Shown here: in pieces, positions 33,635-43,400 of the stretch
Layout: the number at the start of each line of letters is the position of its first letter
Position numbering within the stretch: the stretch's first letter is position 1
DNA from: Metabacillus flavus
GTDB lineage: Bacteria > Bacillota > Bacilli > Bacillales > Bacillaceae
Direction: 5' to 3'
Length of the DNA: 64,000 nt
Assembly: GCF_018283675.1 (NCBI RefSeq)
Contig: NZ_JAGVRK010000001.1
Coordinates: 992,001-1,056,000 of the forward strand
The notes under the pieces: model-generated
What the model saw: the letters and a program-made list of their open reading frames with translations, nothing else
Databases searched by the model: none
What the model was told of the DNA's origin: nothing
Program-made: the position numbers and the translations under genes

Positions 33635-33796
33635 TCCAAGTTACCTCCTTTCTATAAGATTGCCCTGTAAAGTAACAATTAAGTTCTAATACTGATACGT
33701 TCATAATGAATCATAGGTTTCATTAATTGAAAATAGACAACTCTCCACAATCATTTTACTTATTGATTCATTATCACTGCGATGCTTAACAATATT

Positions 33797-34723
33797 TTAG
33801 AATTGAAACCAACTCAAATAATGGTCGAGGTATTTTGTAGCTGCGCCATTAAATCGTTGCATCCAACCTTTCAATCTACTGTGATAGTTGTTGACATTTT
33901 GTATATGATAAATCCCTTTGACTCGTTCCGTTCCATCCGATTTAAAGCGATAATGTTCCATTCCTTTGCTTCTTGCATAAGTGGAAAAAGCCCTCCAAGC
34001 ATCGGTACAAAGGGTATTATCAGTCCTTAATTTAGCACCAATAGCCTTATCTAATTGTGCTTTCACAATTCTGCCCATACCAAGTACACCTGAATACGTG
34101 GCTTTTTGGCGGTCTCTTGCTATTAAAACACAAACTTGTTCGTAGCTGATACCACGAAATTTAGAAGAACCTCCACGTTTGCGAGGCTTACGACCTTCGA
34201 TGTTTCTTTTACCTTTTTCAGAGAATAAAAAATAGGTTTCATCCATCTCCACGATGCCCGAAAATGTATCAAAATCCATTTGTTTTAGGGCAGTTAATAC
34301 CTTGTGTCTCCAATAAAATAAGGTAACATAATGAACATCGCCAATAAGGTTCGCTGATTTACGAAGGGAAAACCCTTCTAACATACATTTAATGAATTCT
34401 AACCATTTATCGGGCTTATGGGTGTAATAAAGGGGAGTAGAGGTAACATCAGTAAAAGTTTTTCGGCAATCTTTACAACGGTATCGCTGACGTTCAATTT
34501 CTTTATTTCCGAGTTTCACCTTATACTTGCCGAAACGAACAACTTCTTTAGAACTGCAATGCACACAGGTGTAGCCATCTTTATTTTTTCGTTCTGTTAC
34601 TTCTTGAAATAAGGGTTCACTTGCAGAAAATGACGAAATGGAATTCATAAAGAATTCTTTCAAACGATGTTGCTCTGCTAAATTTAACTTTTTAATTTCT
34701 GCAATTAATTCCTTTAACGTCAT
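33797..34723 (-). CDS. IS1595-family (ISXO2-like) transposase
   Basis: This 308-aa protein has an N-terminal zinc ribbon ('CVHCSSKEV...YRCKDCRKTF', residues about 55-90) and an ISXO2-like catalytic domain with Asp in 'IVEMDETYF' and Asp in 'LCTDAWRAF'. The third catalytic position appears as Asn in the 'NVNNYHSRLKGW' block. The reading frame is intact. It cuts and joins the ends of its own element and, given the shared end sequence, may also act on the short non-coding elements of this window. Confidence 0.95.
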   Translation of the reverse strand: MTLKELIAEIKKLNLAEQHRLKEFFMNSISSFSASEPLFQEVTERKNKDGYTCVHCSSKEVVRFGKYKVKLGNKEIERQRYRCKDCRKTFTDVTSTPLYYTHKPDKWLEFIKCMLEGFSLRKSANLIGDVHYVTLFYWRHKVLTALKQMDFDTFSGIVEMDETYFLFSEKGKRNIEGRKPRKRGGSSKFRGISYEQVCVLIARDRQKATYSGVLGMGRIVKAQLDKAIGAKLRTDNTLCTDAWRAFSTYARSKGMEHYRFKSDGTERVKGIYHIQNVNNYHSRLKGWMQRFNGAATKYLDHYLSWFQF

Positions 34724-34819
34724 TGCAAACCCTCCAAACGAAAATTCTTAACTATATTGCAGAACATTTGTTTGCTTTCATCAAATATCAACAGAATTAT
34801 TTAACATAGCCATTCCATT

Positions 34820-34853
34820 AAAAAAGAAGCAGCCAAGCGGCATGCTTCTTTTT
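34820..34853 (-). terminator. Intrinsic terminator of nhaC
   Basis: On the minus strand AAAAAGAAGCA/TGCTTCTTTTT with an 11-base loop, ending in a T-run (34825-34820). The IS duplication ATTCCATT begins at the next base. Confidence 0.82.
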
Positions 34854-34856
34854 GGG

Positions 34857-36242
34857 TTAGGCAGCTATTTTTAATGAATCCGCATTTTTACTTGGCAGAA
34901 ACCCGTACAAGATTGAAAAGATGGGAGACAGATACAAGAAGAATGCAAACGGAATGTAGTGAACCACATCCACTCCAAGTGACTGGGCAAAGAATGCTCC
35001 ACTGACACCCCAAGGGACAAGCGGGTTCACGAGTGTTCCCGCATCTTCCAGCGTTCTTGACATGTACCGATTCGGAATCCCCAGTTTTCCGTACATCGGT
35101 TTAAGCGATTGGCCGGGAATCAGAATAGACATGTACTGCTCTCCGGTTGAAAAATTGACACTGATGGAGGACGCGGCGGTCGAGGCAATCAGCTGCCCGC
35201 GCGACTTCACTTTTGTAATCAGTCCATTCATCAACGACTGGATCACCCCGAGTTTTTCCATTAAGCCGCCGAGAGCAAAAGCGATCATAATGAGTGAGAT
35301 CGACCACATCATCGATTGAAGGCCGCCGCGGTTTAAAATGGATGCGGCCTGTTCGTTCTCCACTTCAAATTTCGTTCCATTTTGAATGACGCTCATAAAC
35401 TGAGTCATATCCCCGTTACCGGCTAAAACTCCAGTCAGACCAGATGTAGCTAATCCAATAACTAATGTTGGAATAATTGGCATTCTGAACATAGCGAGTG
35501 CTACGACAACAATAGGAGAGAGCAGTGTAAACCATCCGGTATTCACAGAAGCTGAGATGGCTTTCATAATTTCCTGCATCGCACCGGCACCGGAAGGATT
35601 AACAGGAATGGACCGTCCCATTAAAAAGAAAAAAACGGCTGTAAGCAAAATGGCAGGTATTGTAGTCTTCGTCATATGCCGGATATGCTCCATAATCGAG
35701 ATTTCAGCCACACCGGCTGCAAAATTCGTTGTATCGGACATTGGGGACATTTTATCTCCAAAGCAGGCTCCGCAAATAACGGCACCTGCAGCCCACTCTA
35801 AAGGAATACCGGCAGCGGATGCAATTCCCATAAGAGCTACACCGACTGTACTGACCGTGGTAAAACTGCTGCCTACAAGCATGGAGATAAACATACAGCT
35901 GATCAGTCCTGTAATGAGCAGAAACTGCGGCTGAATGACAGACAGAGAAAAATGAATAACCGTCGGAATCGTTCCGCTGAACATCCAGGCAGCAATCAGC
36001 ATTCCAATTAAAGCTAAAATAATAATCGGCTGAATCCCGTTCTGAATGCCGCGGACCATTCCTTTTTCAAGGGAGCTCCATTTTAGCCCCTTCACTCTTC
36101 CAAATAGTGTCAATAAGATTATACAAAGGATTAATGGAAGATGCGGTTCTGTTTCTAAATAGAAAAGGCACGTGAAAATCGTCCCCAACATAACGGCTAA
36201 AATAATGAATGATGTCCTAAATCGAATAAAATCTGAATTCAT
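34857..36242 (-). CDS. nhaC: Na+/H+ antiporter, NhaC family
   Basis: This 461-aa protein has about 11-12 helices and the NhaC-type block 'FGDKMSPMSDTTNFAAGVAEISIMEHIRHM' near residues 158-187, plus 'LVNPLVPWGVSGAFFAQSLGVD' near the C-terminus. It exchanges sodium for protons, or may be of the MleN type (malate-lactate). ATG 36242 follows AAGGAGAAAAACAATT. The open frame further upstream lacks a binding site. Confidence 0.93.
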   Translation of the reverse strand: MNSDFIRFRTSFIILAVMLGTIFTCLFYLETEPHLPLILCIILLTLFGRVKGLKWSSLEKGMVRGIQNGIQPIIILALIGMLIAAWMFSGTIPTVIHFSLSVIQPQFLLITGLISCMFISMLVGSSFTTVSTVGVALMGIASAAGIPLEWAAGAVICGACFGDKMSPMSDTTNFAAGVAEISIMEHIRHMTKTTIPAILLTAVFFFLMGRSIPVNPSGAGAMQEIMKAISASVNTGWFTLLSPIVVVALAMFRMPIIPTLVIGLATSGLTGVLAGNGDMTQFMSVIQNGTKFEVENEQAASILNRGGLQSMMWSISLIMIAFALGGLMEKLGVIQSLMNGLITKVKSRGQLIASTAASSISVNFSTGEQYMSILIPGQSLKPMYGKLGIPNRYMSRTLEDAGTLVNPLVPWGVSGAFFAQSLGVDVVHYIPFAFFLYLSPIFSILYGFLPSKNADSLKIAA

Positions 36243-36497
36243 AATTGTTTTTCTCCTTCTTTTTCGCTTGAACGCTTCTACGCTTTTGTGTGTAAAAGTA
36301 TTATACCAAGCGAACAATATATGTCAATGGGCAGGGAAATAGTATGAAAAATAAGATTTCAATATAAAGAAGGAAGATATTAGATAGGGGGGAACAAGAG
36401 TTAGAAAGTGGACTATTGTTCATGGATCAGTATGACAAGGGGCGATAACGGGCGGGAGCCCACACAATCTACCTCTAAACAGCTCCTTTTAAGCAAA

Positions 36498-36530
36498 GAA
36501 AAAGCTGCCCCTTAAAGAGCAGCTTCTTAC
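36498..36530 (-). terminator. Terminator of the universal stress protein gene
   Basis: Minus-strand stem AAGCTGC/GCAGCTT with a 10-base loop followed by TTTTTC. Confidence 0.75.
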
Positions 36531-36536
36531 CACTAT

Positions 36537-37058
36537 TTACTTCGCAATCAAAACCGGGATGACCGATTCTTTCGTTACTTTTTCGCTTACACTGCTTGTA
36601 ATCAATTTTTTGAAGCCTGAAATGTTGCGCTGTCCTACGACAATCATGTCTGCACCAATTTCCTCTGCATAAGATAGGATGGCGTCGGATGGATTGCCGT
36701 CCATGACTTTGACTTCACCTGGAAAATTGTGCTGCTGAAGTATTGCTGCGGCTTCCGATGTAACCCTGTTCGTTCCGTCGTTCATGTATTGATCTTCTTG
36801 GTAGGCTTCATCACGATCATCTACTACTGGGGGCATTGGATAATTTGTCATCCCATCGCCGCTCATTCGATTGGCGTATAATGGCTGAGTGGATGAGGCT
36901 GTGATTGCTGGCTTATTTTCATTTTCGTATACATGGAGAACGGACAATTGAGCATTAAGCTGCTTGCTTAGAGCGATTCCGGTTGATAGCGCTTCCTTAC
37001 TGTCTGCTGTACCATTGAAAGCTACGAGCAGGTGCCGAATTGTATTCAACTTCCCCAC
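36537..37058 (-). CDS. Universal stress protein, UspA family
   Basis: This 173-aa single-domain Usp has 'RHLLVAFNGTADSKEALSTGIALSKQLNAQLSVLHVYE' at the N-terminus and 'GADMIVVGQRNISGFKKLITSSVSEKVTKESVIPVLI' at the C-terminus. The usual ATP motif G-x-x-G-x(9)-G-S/T is only partly kept (G-Q-R-N...SSVS), so ATP binding is uncertain. A 40-residue insert in the middle (after the second strand) holds an acidic stretch. Its role is in stress survival, not further defined. Confidence 0.9.
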   Translation of the reverse strand: MGKLNTIRHLLVAFNGTADSKEALSTGIALSKQLNAQLSVLHVYENENKPAITASSTQPLYANRMSGDGMTNYPMPPVVDDRDEAYQEDQYMNDGTNRVTSEAAAILQQHNFPGEVKVMDGNPSDAILSYAEEIGADMIVVGQRNISGFKKLITSSVSEKVTKESVIPVLIAK

Positions 37059-37239
37059 ATCCTTTTTTTAAGTTTGAAGCATTTTACATTCAATACCCTT
37101 TTTGGTAAATATTAATCCTCAAGACATCTACCCCTATGAAAAGAGCCTGTATTTCGTATGATTTATCGTTATGTTTTTGTTAGGGTAATGTATAAAGGGA
37201 AGGCAGCATGCCCAATTTCCATTAGATGGCGGGGATTTT

Positions 37240-39264
37240 ATGACGAAAAAATTTATGTTTAAAATATCAATCATTGCCGTACTGGCAGTAGTTTTGGCAG
37301 GTCTTGTTCTTCACCAGGCGCTGATAGCCAAAGCTGATGTAAGCAAGCTGGAAAAGTCAGTTACCCAGCCGACGGCAATTTATGACCAGAACGGCAAGCT
37401 GGCAAGCAAACTCACATCCTCGAAGATTGAATGGATGGATTATGAGGAAATGCCGAAAAGCTTTGAGCATGCTCTCGTTGCGACCGAGGATCGTGACTAT
37501 TACAAACACAGCGGCATTGATTATTTAGGAATTGTCAGAGCGGCCTTTAAAAATATAGCTGCAGGCGGCGTCGTGGAAGGCGGAAGCACCATTACGCAGC
37601 AGCTGGCTAAAAATACGTTCCTTACACAGGATCAAACCTTTACGAGAAAATTCGATGAGTATTTTTTGGCCAAGAAAATTGAGCAGAAATATTCGAAAGA
37701 AAACATCCTGGAGCTTTACGCTAATCAGGTATATTTCGGTGAAGGAGCCTGGGGACTGAAAAGTGCCGCACAAACTTATTTCGGAAAAGAGCCTAAAGAT
37801 TTATCAAACAGCGAATCAGCAATTTTAGTTGGGTTAATAAAAGCTCCAACAAACTACTCTCCTGTTAAAAATTACGACAAGGCGATTGAGCGCCGTAACG
37901 TTGTAATCGGCTTGATGGAGGAACAAAAATTTCTGTCTAAAGCCGATGCAGATAACGCGCGCAGCGAAGAACTCGTTTTGAAGGAGAAGAAGACAGATCC
38001 TCTTAAAGGAAAATATCCTTCATATGTGGATCAAATTATTGCAGAGGCAAGCCAGCGATATGGAATTTCCCAGGAAAAACTCCTTGCAGGCGGATACAAA
38101 ATTCATACGGAATTGAACCAGGATATGCAGACTGGCCTGGAAGAAATCTTTAAGGATGACAGTCTTTTTCCTAAGAGCAAAACGGATCAGCAAGTTCAGG
38201 CAGGATCGGTTCTGATTGATCCGAAAACTGGAGGTATTCAAGCCTTAATCGGCGGCCGTGGAGAGCATTCATTCCGCCAGTTTAATCGGGCTACCCAGCT
38301 TAAAAGACAGCCGGGTTCGATTATGAAGCCGATTGCTGCTTACACGCCGGCGCTTGAAAAAGGATTTACACTGGACTCCCCTCTTAAGGATGAGGAAATG
38401 GACTTTGGAGGATATACGCCTAAAAATATCGATGGGCAATATAGAGGAACCGTCTCTTTATATTATGCCTTTACAGAATCCTACAATGTTCCAGCTGTCT
38501 ATACACTTAGTCAAGTGGGCATAGATGCAGGACTTGATTCAGCCAAAAGGTTCGGTATTCCTGTTACCGATAAGGACCGGCAGTATGGTCTCGCTTTAGG
38601 CGGCCTGAATGAAGGTGTTTCTCCATTGCAGATGGCCGAAGCATTTTCCGCCTATCCGAATAAAGGAGTCCGGAACGAATCCCATGCGATAACAAAGATT
38701 GTAGATTCAGAAGGAAAAACAGCAGGAGAATGGGAAGGAGCCAAATCCAGAGCAACAACCCCTGAAGTTGCTGATAAAATAACCCAGCTCATGCTCGGAA
38801 CTGTTAATGAAGGAACTGGAAAAAATGCGAAGATAGAAGGCTTAGAGCTTGCTGGAAAGACTGGTTCTACACAGGATCCGAACGGTGGAGATGGCACGAA
38901 GGATCAATGGTTTGCAGGCTTTACCCCGAATTTAGCGGGAGCCCTTTGGATCGGCTATGATAAAACGGATGCCGATAACATATTGGATACAACCAGCAGT
39001 AAAACAGCCGCTCCGCTATACAAGAAGATTATGGAACGAGCTATGAAAAATGAAGAGAAACAAAGCTTTAATTTGCCTCTTTATGAAAAGCCGGTACCAG
39101 CTCCACCACCGCCAAGCGAGTCTAATGAGAGTGAAGAAAAAGGAAAAAAAGATAAAAAAGGCTCACCTGGACATCAAAAAAATAAGGATATTGAAAAGAA
39201 AGTGAAAGAAAAACTTAAAGAAGAGAAGAAAAAGTGGGAAGAACAATTTAAAAAGAATGGATAA
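37240..39264 (+). CDS. Class A penicillin-binding protein (PBP2C/PbpF-like)
   Basis: This 674-aa bifunctional peptidoglycan synthase has a short cytosolic tail and signal anchor (residues 8-28). A glycosyltransferase domain follows with 'ATEDRDYYKHSGIDYLG' and 'GGSTITQQLAKN'. The transpeptidase domain has the motifs S-I-M-K in 'RQPGSIMKP', S-Y-N in 'TESYNVP' and K-T-G in 'AGKTGSTQ'. The segment pattern is closest to B. subtilis PbpF among those I can recall. The C-terminus is an unusual Lys/Glu-rich tail of about 50 residues after a Pro/Ser linker, replacing the FN3-like end of PbpF, and might bind wall or teichoic acids. Confidence 0.94.
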   Translation: MTKKFMFKISIIAVLAVVLAGLVLHQALIAKADVSKLEKSVTQPTAIYDQNGKLASKLTSSKIEWMDYEEMPKSFEHALVATEDRDYYKHSGIDYLGIVRAAFKNIAAGGVVEGGSTITQQLAKNTFLTQDQTFTRKFDEYFLAKKIEQKYSKENILELYANQVYFGEGAWGLKSAAQTYFGKEPKDLSNSESAILVGLIKAPTNYSPVKNYDKAIERRNVVIGLMEEQKFLSKADADNARSEELVLKEKKTDPLKGKYPSYVDQIIAEASQRYGISQEKLLAGGYKIHTELNQDMQTGLEEIFKDDSLFPKSKTDQQVQAGSVLIDPKTGGIQALIGGRGEHSFRQFNRATQLKRQPGSIMKPIAAYTPALEKGFTLDSPLKDEEMDFGGYTPKNIDGQYRGTVSLYYAFTESYNVPAVYTLSQVGIDAGLDSAKRFGIPVTDKDRQYGLALGGLNEGVSPLQMAEAFSAYPNKGVRNESHAITKIVDSEGKTAGEWEGAKSRATTPEVADKITQLMLGTVNEGTGKNAKIEGLELAGKTGSTQDPNGGDGTKDQWFAGFTPNLAGALWIGYDKTDADNILDTTSSKTAAPLYKKIMERAMKNEEKQSFNLPLYEKPVPAPPPPSESNESEEKGKKDKKGSPGHQKNKDIEKKVKEKLKEEKKKWEEQFKKNG

Positions 39265-39268
39265 TGGA

Positions 39269-39307
39269 AATGCCCTGCAGACTGGATGCCTGCAGGGCAT
39301 TTTTTTA
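39269..39307 (+). terminator. Intrinsic terminator of the PBP gene
   Basis: AAATGCCCTGCAG/CTGCAGGGCATTT with a 9-base loop and T-run. The next element's duplication starts at the last T. Confidence 0.9.
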
Positions 39308-39313
39308 TCTCTA

Positions 39314-39497
39314 AGCTCTGTTAAACTTGGCTGTTGATTTCCGTCGCAGGCGCTCGCTTTCCGCGGGGGGGGGCGGTAAGCCTCCTCGCCGCTTTGCGTC
39401 TGCGGGGTCTCACCTGTCCCGCTGCTCCCGCAGGAGTCTCGCGCCTTCCACTCCAATCAACAGGTGTTAAAAATCAACACCATGCTTTAACAGAGCC
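39314..39497 (+). mobile_element. MITE-like element, copy 5 (full length, 184 bp)
   Basis: Left end AGCTCTGTTAAAC (first G changed to A) and right end TTTAACAGAGCC. A perfect 8-bp duplication TATCTCTA lies at 39306-39313 and 39498-39505. Nearly identical to the copy at 10166 over its whole length, so both are recent. Confidence 0.93.
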
Positions 39498-39575
39498 TAT
39501 CTCTAAAAAAATCGAAATTTATCTCCCGGCAAGCATTAACCCGAATATAGCCGGCCCTCTCAATAAGGGACCAAA

Positions 39576-39600
39576 TAAAAAAACCTGCTCAGCAGGTTTT
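39576..39600 (-). terminator. Terminator of the 22-aa membrane peptide gene
   Basis: Minus-strand stem AAAACCTGCT/AGCAGGTTTT followed by TTTT, six bases after the stop codon. Confidence 0.82.
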
Positions 39601-39605
39601 CGTTC

Positions 39606-39674
39606 TTACAGCATATTGATAATCCAAGCGATGACAACAATTGCTCCAATAACCATTAAAATTGTACGCAGCAT
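39606..39674 (-). CDS. 22-aa single-helix membrane peptide
   Basis: ATG 39674, seven bases after AAAGGAGA (a second ATG at 39680 is too close to the site). The product begins MLRTILMVIGAIVVIAWIIN and is almost entirely hydrophobic with one basic residue near the N-terminus. It has its own terminator, so this is a compact complete gene. Could be a membrane-active regulator or a toxin-like peptide; no antisense RNA signal was identified. Confidence 0.68.
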   Translation of the reverse strand: MLRTILMVIGAIVVIAWIINML

Positions 39675-39733
39675 GTTCATTCTCCTTTGCACTTTATAAT
39701 TTAGTGTATCCATTGCCGGGTTGATTATACTAA

Positions 39734-40018
39734 TTAATGCAGAGGTGAAAGAAGGGCGGAGTTTTCTTTCTCAAACAGTTCGCCTAGCTTTTCACTTACC
39801 TGATCATACTTATCTTTGTCGCAAATAATCTGAAGTTCCTTATTTTGAGATACTGTCAGCAAAAATGCGACAAGGGATGGGAGTTTAGATACATCTACTT
39901 TAGACCTTTCGTCTGCATTGATATATATGTCAGTATTAAGTGTTTTAGCAAGCTGGTTCAATTCGATTGCCTGTTCCATTTTCAAAGAAGAACCAACAAA
40001 ATATGTAGCTTTTTCCAT
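39734..40018 (-). CDS. HPr-like domain protein lacking the phosphorylation histidine
   Basis: This 94-aa protein follows the HPr fold pattern: strand 'ATYFVGSS', helix, 'DIYINADERSKVDVSKLPSLVAFLLTVS', strand 'ELQIICDKDKYDQVSEKLGELFEKE'. Where HPr has I-H-A-R-P-A, this has L-K-M-E-Q-A, so His15 and Arg17 are absent and it cannot carry phosphate as a PTS protein does. Its role is probably protein binding or regulation. It stands alone with no PTS gene nearby. Confidence 0.72.
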   Translation of the reverse strand: MEKATYFVGSSLKMEQAIELNQLAKTLNTDIYINADERSKVDVSKLPSLVAFLLTVSQNKELQIICDKDKYDQVSEKLGELFEKENSALLSPLH

Positions 40019-40430
40019 TTATAGTACCTCCCGATTTAGGATGTCATTTCTTTTTTTATTGTTGTGTTTCTATTACCTCTTTATTAAAGAAGTGAAACTG
40101 AAAAATATGAAAATGGGTAAAAAGGCCTTGTGTTTGGTAAGTGTTGATTACACAAAAAACATCCCCCTTCTTCAACGGACTAAGCCTCAAGTCCAATAGA
40201 AAAATATGACTTCAGTTCATTATGGGAAATGATGTAAATAAGTAAAGTGATAAAGGGAGGGAGCTTTTAAATAATAATAGAAATCAGGAATGCAATCAGT
40301 TAAACTAAAACAGGTTTAATTAGAAAAAAAAGTAATTTAATGAAAAATTTACAATTTTTTTAAATGAAGAGAACCTTTGTATCGTATTGTAAGGATGGGG
40401 TCATTCATTATTTATTCAGGGGGCTAAGAA
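40019..40430. other. Intergenic region without a recognised gene
   Basis: AT-rich, 412 bases between the HPr-like gene and the RND pump. Only shadow frames occur. The AGGGGGCTAAGAA site just before 40431 serves the pump gene. No riboswitch or clear terminator was recognised. Confidence 0.5.
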
Positions 40431-43400
40431 ATGTCGATCTTAACAAAGTTTTCATTAAAAAACCGTGCAGCACTTATCATTATGATTTTATTAGTAACGA
40501 TTTTAGGGGTTTATTCTGCAGGGCGGCTTCCAATGGAATTATTCCCGAGTGTGGATCAGCCAATGATAAATGTTACAGCATTCGGTCAGGGGCTTGATGC
40601 AGAAACGATGGAAAAAGAAGTGACCTATCCGATGGAGAGGGAGCTGAAAAACGTCAAAAATCTGGACACGATGACCTCTTCAACGAGTGAAGGCTTTATT
40701 CAAATGACCCTCTTCTTTAAGACTGGGACCAATCTCAAAGAAGCGGGCCGCGACATTGAAAAGGCAACAAATCAGTTGAAATTGCCGCAAGGGGTAGATC
40801 GTCCAGTCGTATCGCAGCTTAACACGGATATGATTCCAGTTGTTCAGCTTGCATTAGAATCTGAAAATGGATTCACAAAAGAATTGGAAAGCAAGATTGA
40901 AAACGATGTCCTGCCGCAATTTCAGGAGGTGGACGGGGTTTCAACAGCGGCGGCATATGGCATGTCCGTTACCGAACTTTCCATTAAATTGGATGCAGAT
41001 AAGCTGAAAGAAAAGAAGATTTCTCCCCAGCAGATAGCGATGGCACTGCAATCTCAAAATGCCTCCATTCCCTCAGGGGAAGTAACGGCAGACGGTAAAA
41101 CGAATGCAGTAAGAATTCTCGGCACCGTAAAAGATGTTAAGCAAATCCAAAACATTCAGCTGAATCCAGCTGCAAAGCTTAAAGATGTAGCGGACGTCAA
41201 AATTGACCAGTTTTATGAAGCCGAAACACGCTTTAACCAAAAACAGTCCCTGCTTGTTGCAATCAATAAAGAATCAGGGGCAAATACTGTAACGGTCAGC
41301 AAAAAGATTGAAGAAAAAATAAAAGAAATCCGTGAAGATTATAAATCGGATTTTGCGATGAACGTTCTTATGTCATCCGGGGAGCAAGTCGAAAGCTCCG
41401 TATACAGTATGGCTAAGGAAGTAGCAATCGGAGCTCTTGCAGCAACACTGATCATCTTAATTTTCCTGAAAAATATCCGTACAACCATGATCGCAGTTGT
41501 CAGCATTCCGCTTTCGATCCTAATCACACTGTTCCTGCTTGACCTATCCGGAGTATCTTTAAATATTTTAACGCTGGGCGGTCTTGCTGTGGCAGTCGGA
41601 AGACTTGTTGATGACAGCATTGTTGTCATTGAAAATATCTATAGAAGGATGCAGCAGGAAGGACGGTCATTGGATGTTATTGTGAGTGGGACGAAGGAAG
41701 TTGCCGTTGCCATTACATCATCAACATTGACAACGATTGCGGTATTCCTGCCAATGATTTTTATCGGAGGAATCGGAGAATTTGCAAGCTCGCTCGTCCT
41801 TGCTGTTGTTTACTCCATTTTAGCTTCTTTACTGGTAGCTTTAACAGTGGTTCCGCTTATGAGCTACGGGTTATTGAAAAATATTAAACCGAAAAAGGCA
41901 TCCCCTGCCAGAAGATATATTGCAGCGCTGACTTGGGCACTTAATCATAAATGGGTAGTGGCAGGCTTTTCTCTCCTTTTATTTATCGGATCGATTACAG
42001 CGTATGCCGCGATTCCGCAGACGAATGTTAAATCGGAGGATGAATCGTTCGTAACCGTCACGATGGCGTTTCCCGCAAACTATGATTTAAATAAAGCAAA
42101 AAATCAAGCAAAAGAAGTTGAAGCTCTTTTAATGAAAGAAGAAAAGCTTGATGATCTTTATATGAATATGGGAACAGACCGCGCTTCTGCACAGTGGGGC
42201 CAAGCCACGAAGGAAAATGAAGCTACCTTTCAGCTTGGATTTAAAGAAGGAAAAAACACGGATGAATTTATTGAAAGAGTGAAGAAGCTTGAAAAAGACT
42301 ATAACCCGGCCACTCTAGAAGCCTCAAAAATGGACTATGGTTCCTTCGGAGGCGGAAATGGTCTGGAAATCAATGTTACGGCAGCGAATAATCAGGATCT
42401 TGTTAAATCAGCAGACAAGGTGATGGCAGAACTGAAAAAAATGGACGGCTTGGAGAAAATTAAAAGCAATCATGAGGATTCCAAGCAGGAGTGGATGATC
42501 GATGTCAATCAGGAAAAGGCAATGGCAGCCGGGCTCACACCTGCTCAAATAAGCGGGGATATTCAGCCGCTGCTAGGCCGGGTTCCTGCAGGTGAAATGA
42601 CGATTGGAGATGAGAAGGTCCAAACGGTTTTATCAGCGGATAGCAGTGATTTCACTGCAAAGCAGGATATTCTTGATTCCCCAGTTTACTCCCAAACTGC
42701 CGGCCCCATTCCGCTGAAACAGCTTGCAGCCATTGAAGAGCGCGAAATGAAAAGCTTAATTTACCACAAGGACGGTAAAGAAACCATTCAGATCAGCGGT
42801 GAGATTGCAGGCGAGGATATGGCAAAAATCGGCTCAGAAATCAGTACGATACTAAGCAAGCTTGATCTGCCGGCCGGGGCAAAAGCAGATATGGGCGGAG
42901 CAACCGAATCCATGCAGGAAAACTTTATGGATCTGTTTAAAATCATGGGAATTGCCATCCTGGTTGTTTACCTGATTATGGTCATCACATTTGGCCAGGC
43001 AAGAGCACCATTCGCTATCCTATTCTCTCTTCCTCTCGCGGTAGTTGGAGGCATTTTAGGACTGATTGTGTCCGGAACGCCAGTTGATATTAATTCCCTT
43101 ATTGGTGCCCTCATGCTTATTGGAATTGTTGTAACAAATGCCATCGTGCTGATTGAACGCGTGCAGCAAAACCGTGAAAAAGGAATGGAAGTGAGAGAAG
43201 CACTTCTTGAAGCCGGCTCTACAAGGCTGCGTCCAATTATCATGACCGCCATTACAACAATCGTGGCTATGCTGCCGCTATTATTCGGTTCAGCAGAAGC
43301 GGGAAGCTTAGTATCCAAAAGCCTTGCGGTCGTTGTAATCGGAGGACTAACCGTTTCGACTGCGCTTACCCTGCTCGTCGTTCCGGTTATGTACGAATTG

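Larger units (their letters stand above)
33241..34811 (-). mobile_element. Complete IS1595-family insertion sequence with passenger gene (1571 bp)
   Basis: The ends read GGCTTTGTTAATGAATATTG (left) and, from the right inward, GGCTATGTTAAATAATTCTG. Both are followed by TGTTGAT-like sequence and form imperfect inverted repeats. A perfect 8-bp duplication ATTCCATT flanks the element (33233-33240 and 34812-34819), the size made by IS1595-family transposases. Inside are an intact transposase gene and a DUF3784 gene, both on the minus strand. The right end abuts the U-tract of the nhaC terminator. Intact ends, duplication and transposase suggest a recent, possibly active insertion. Confidence 0.93.
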
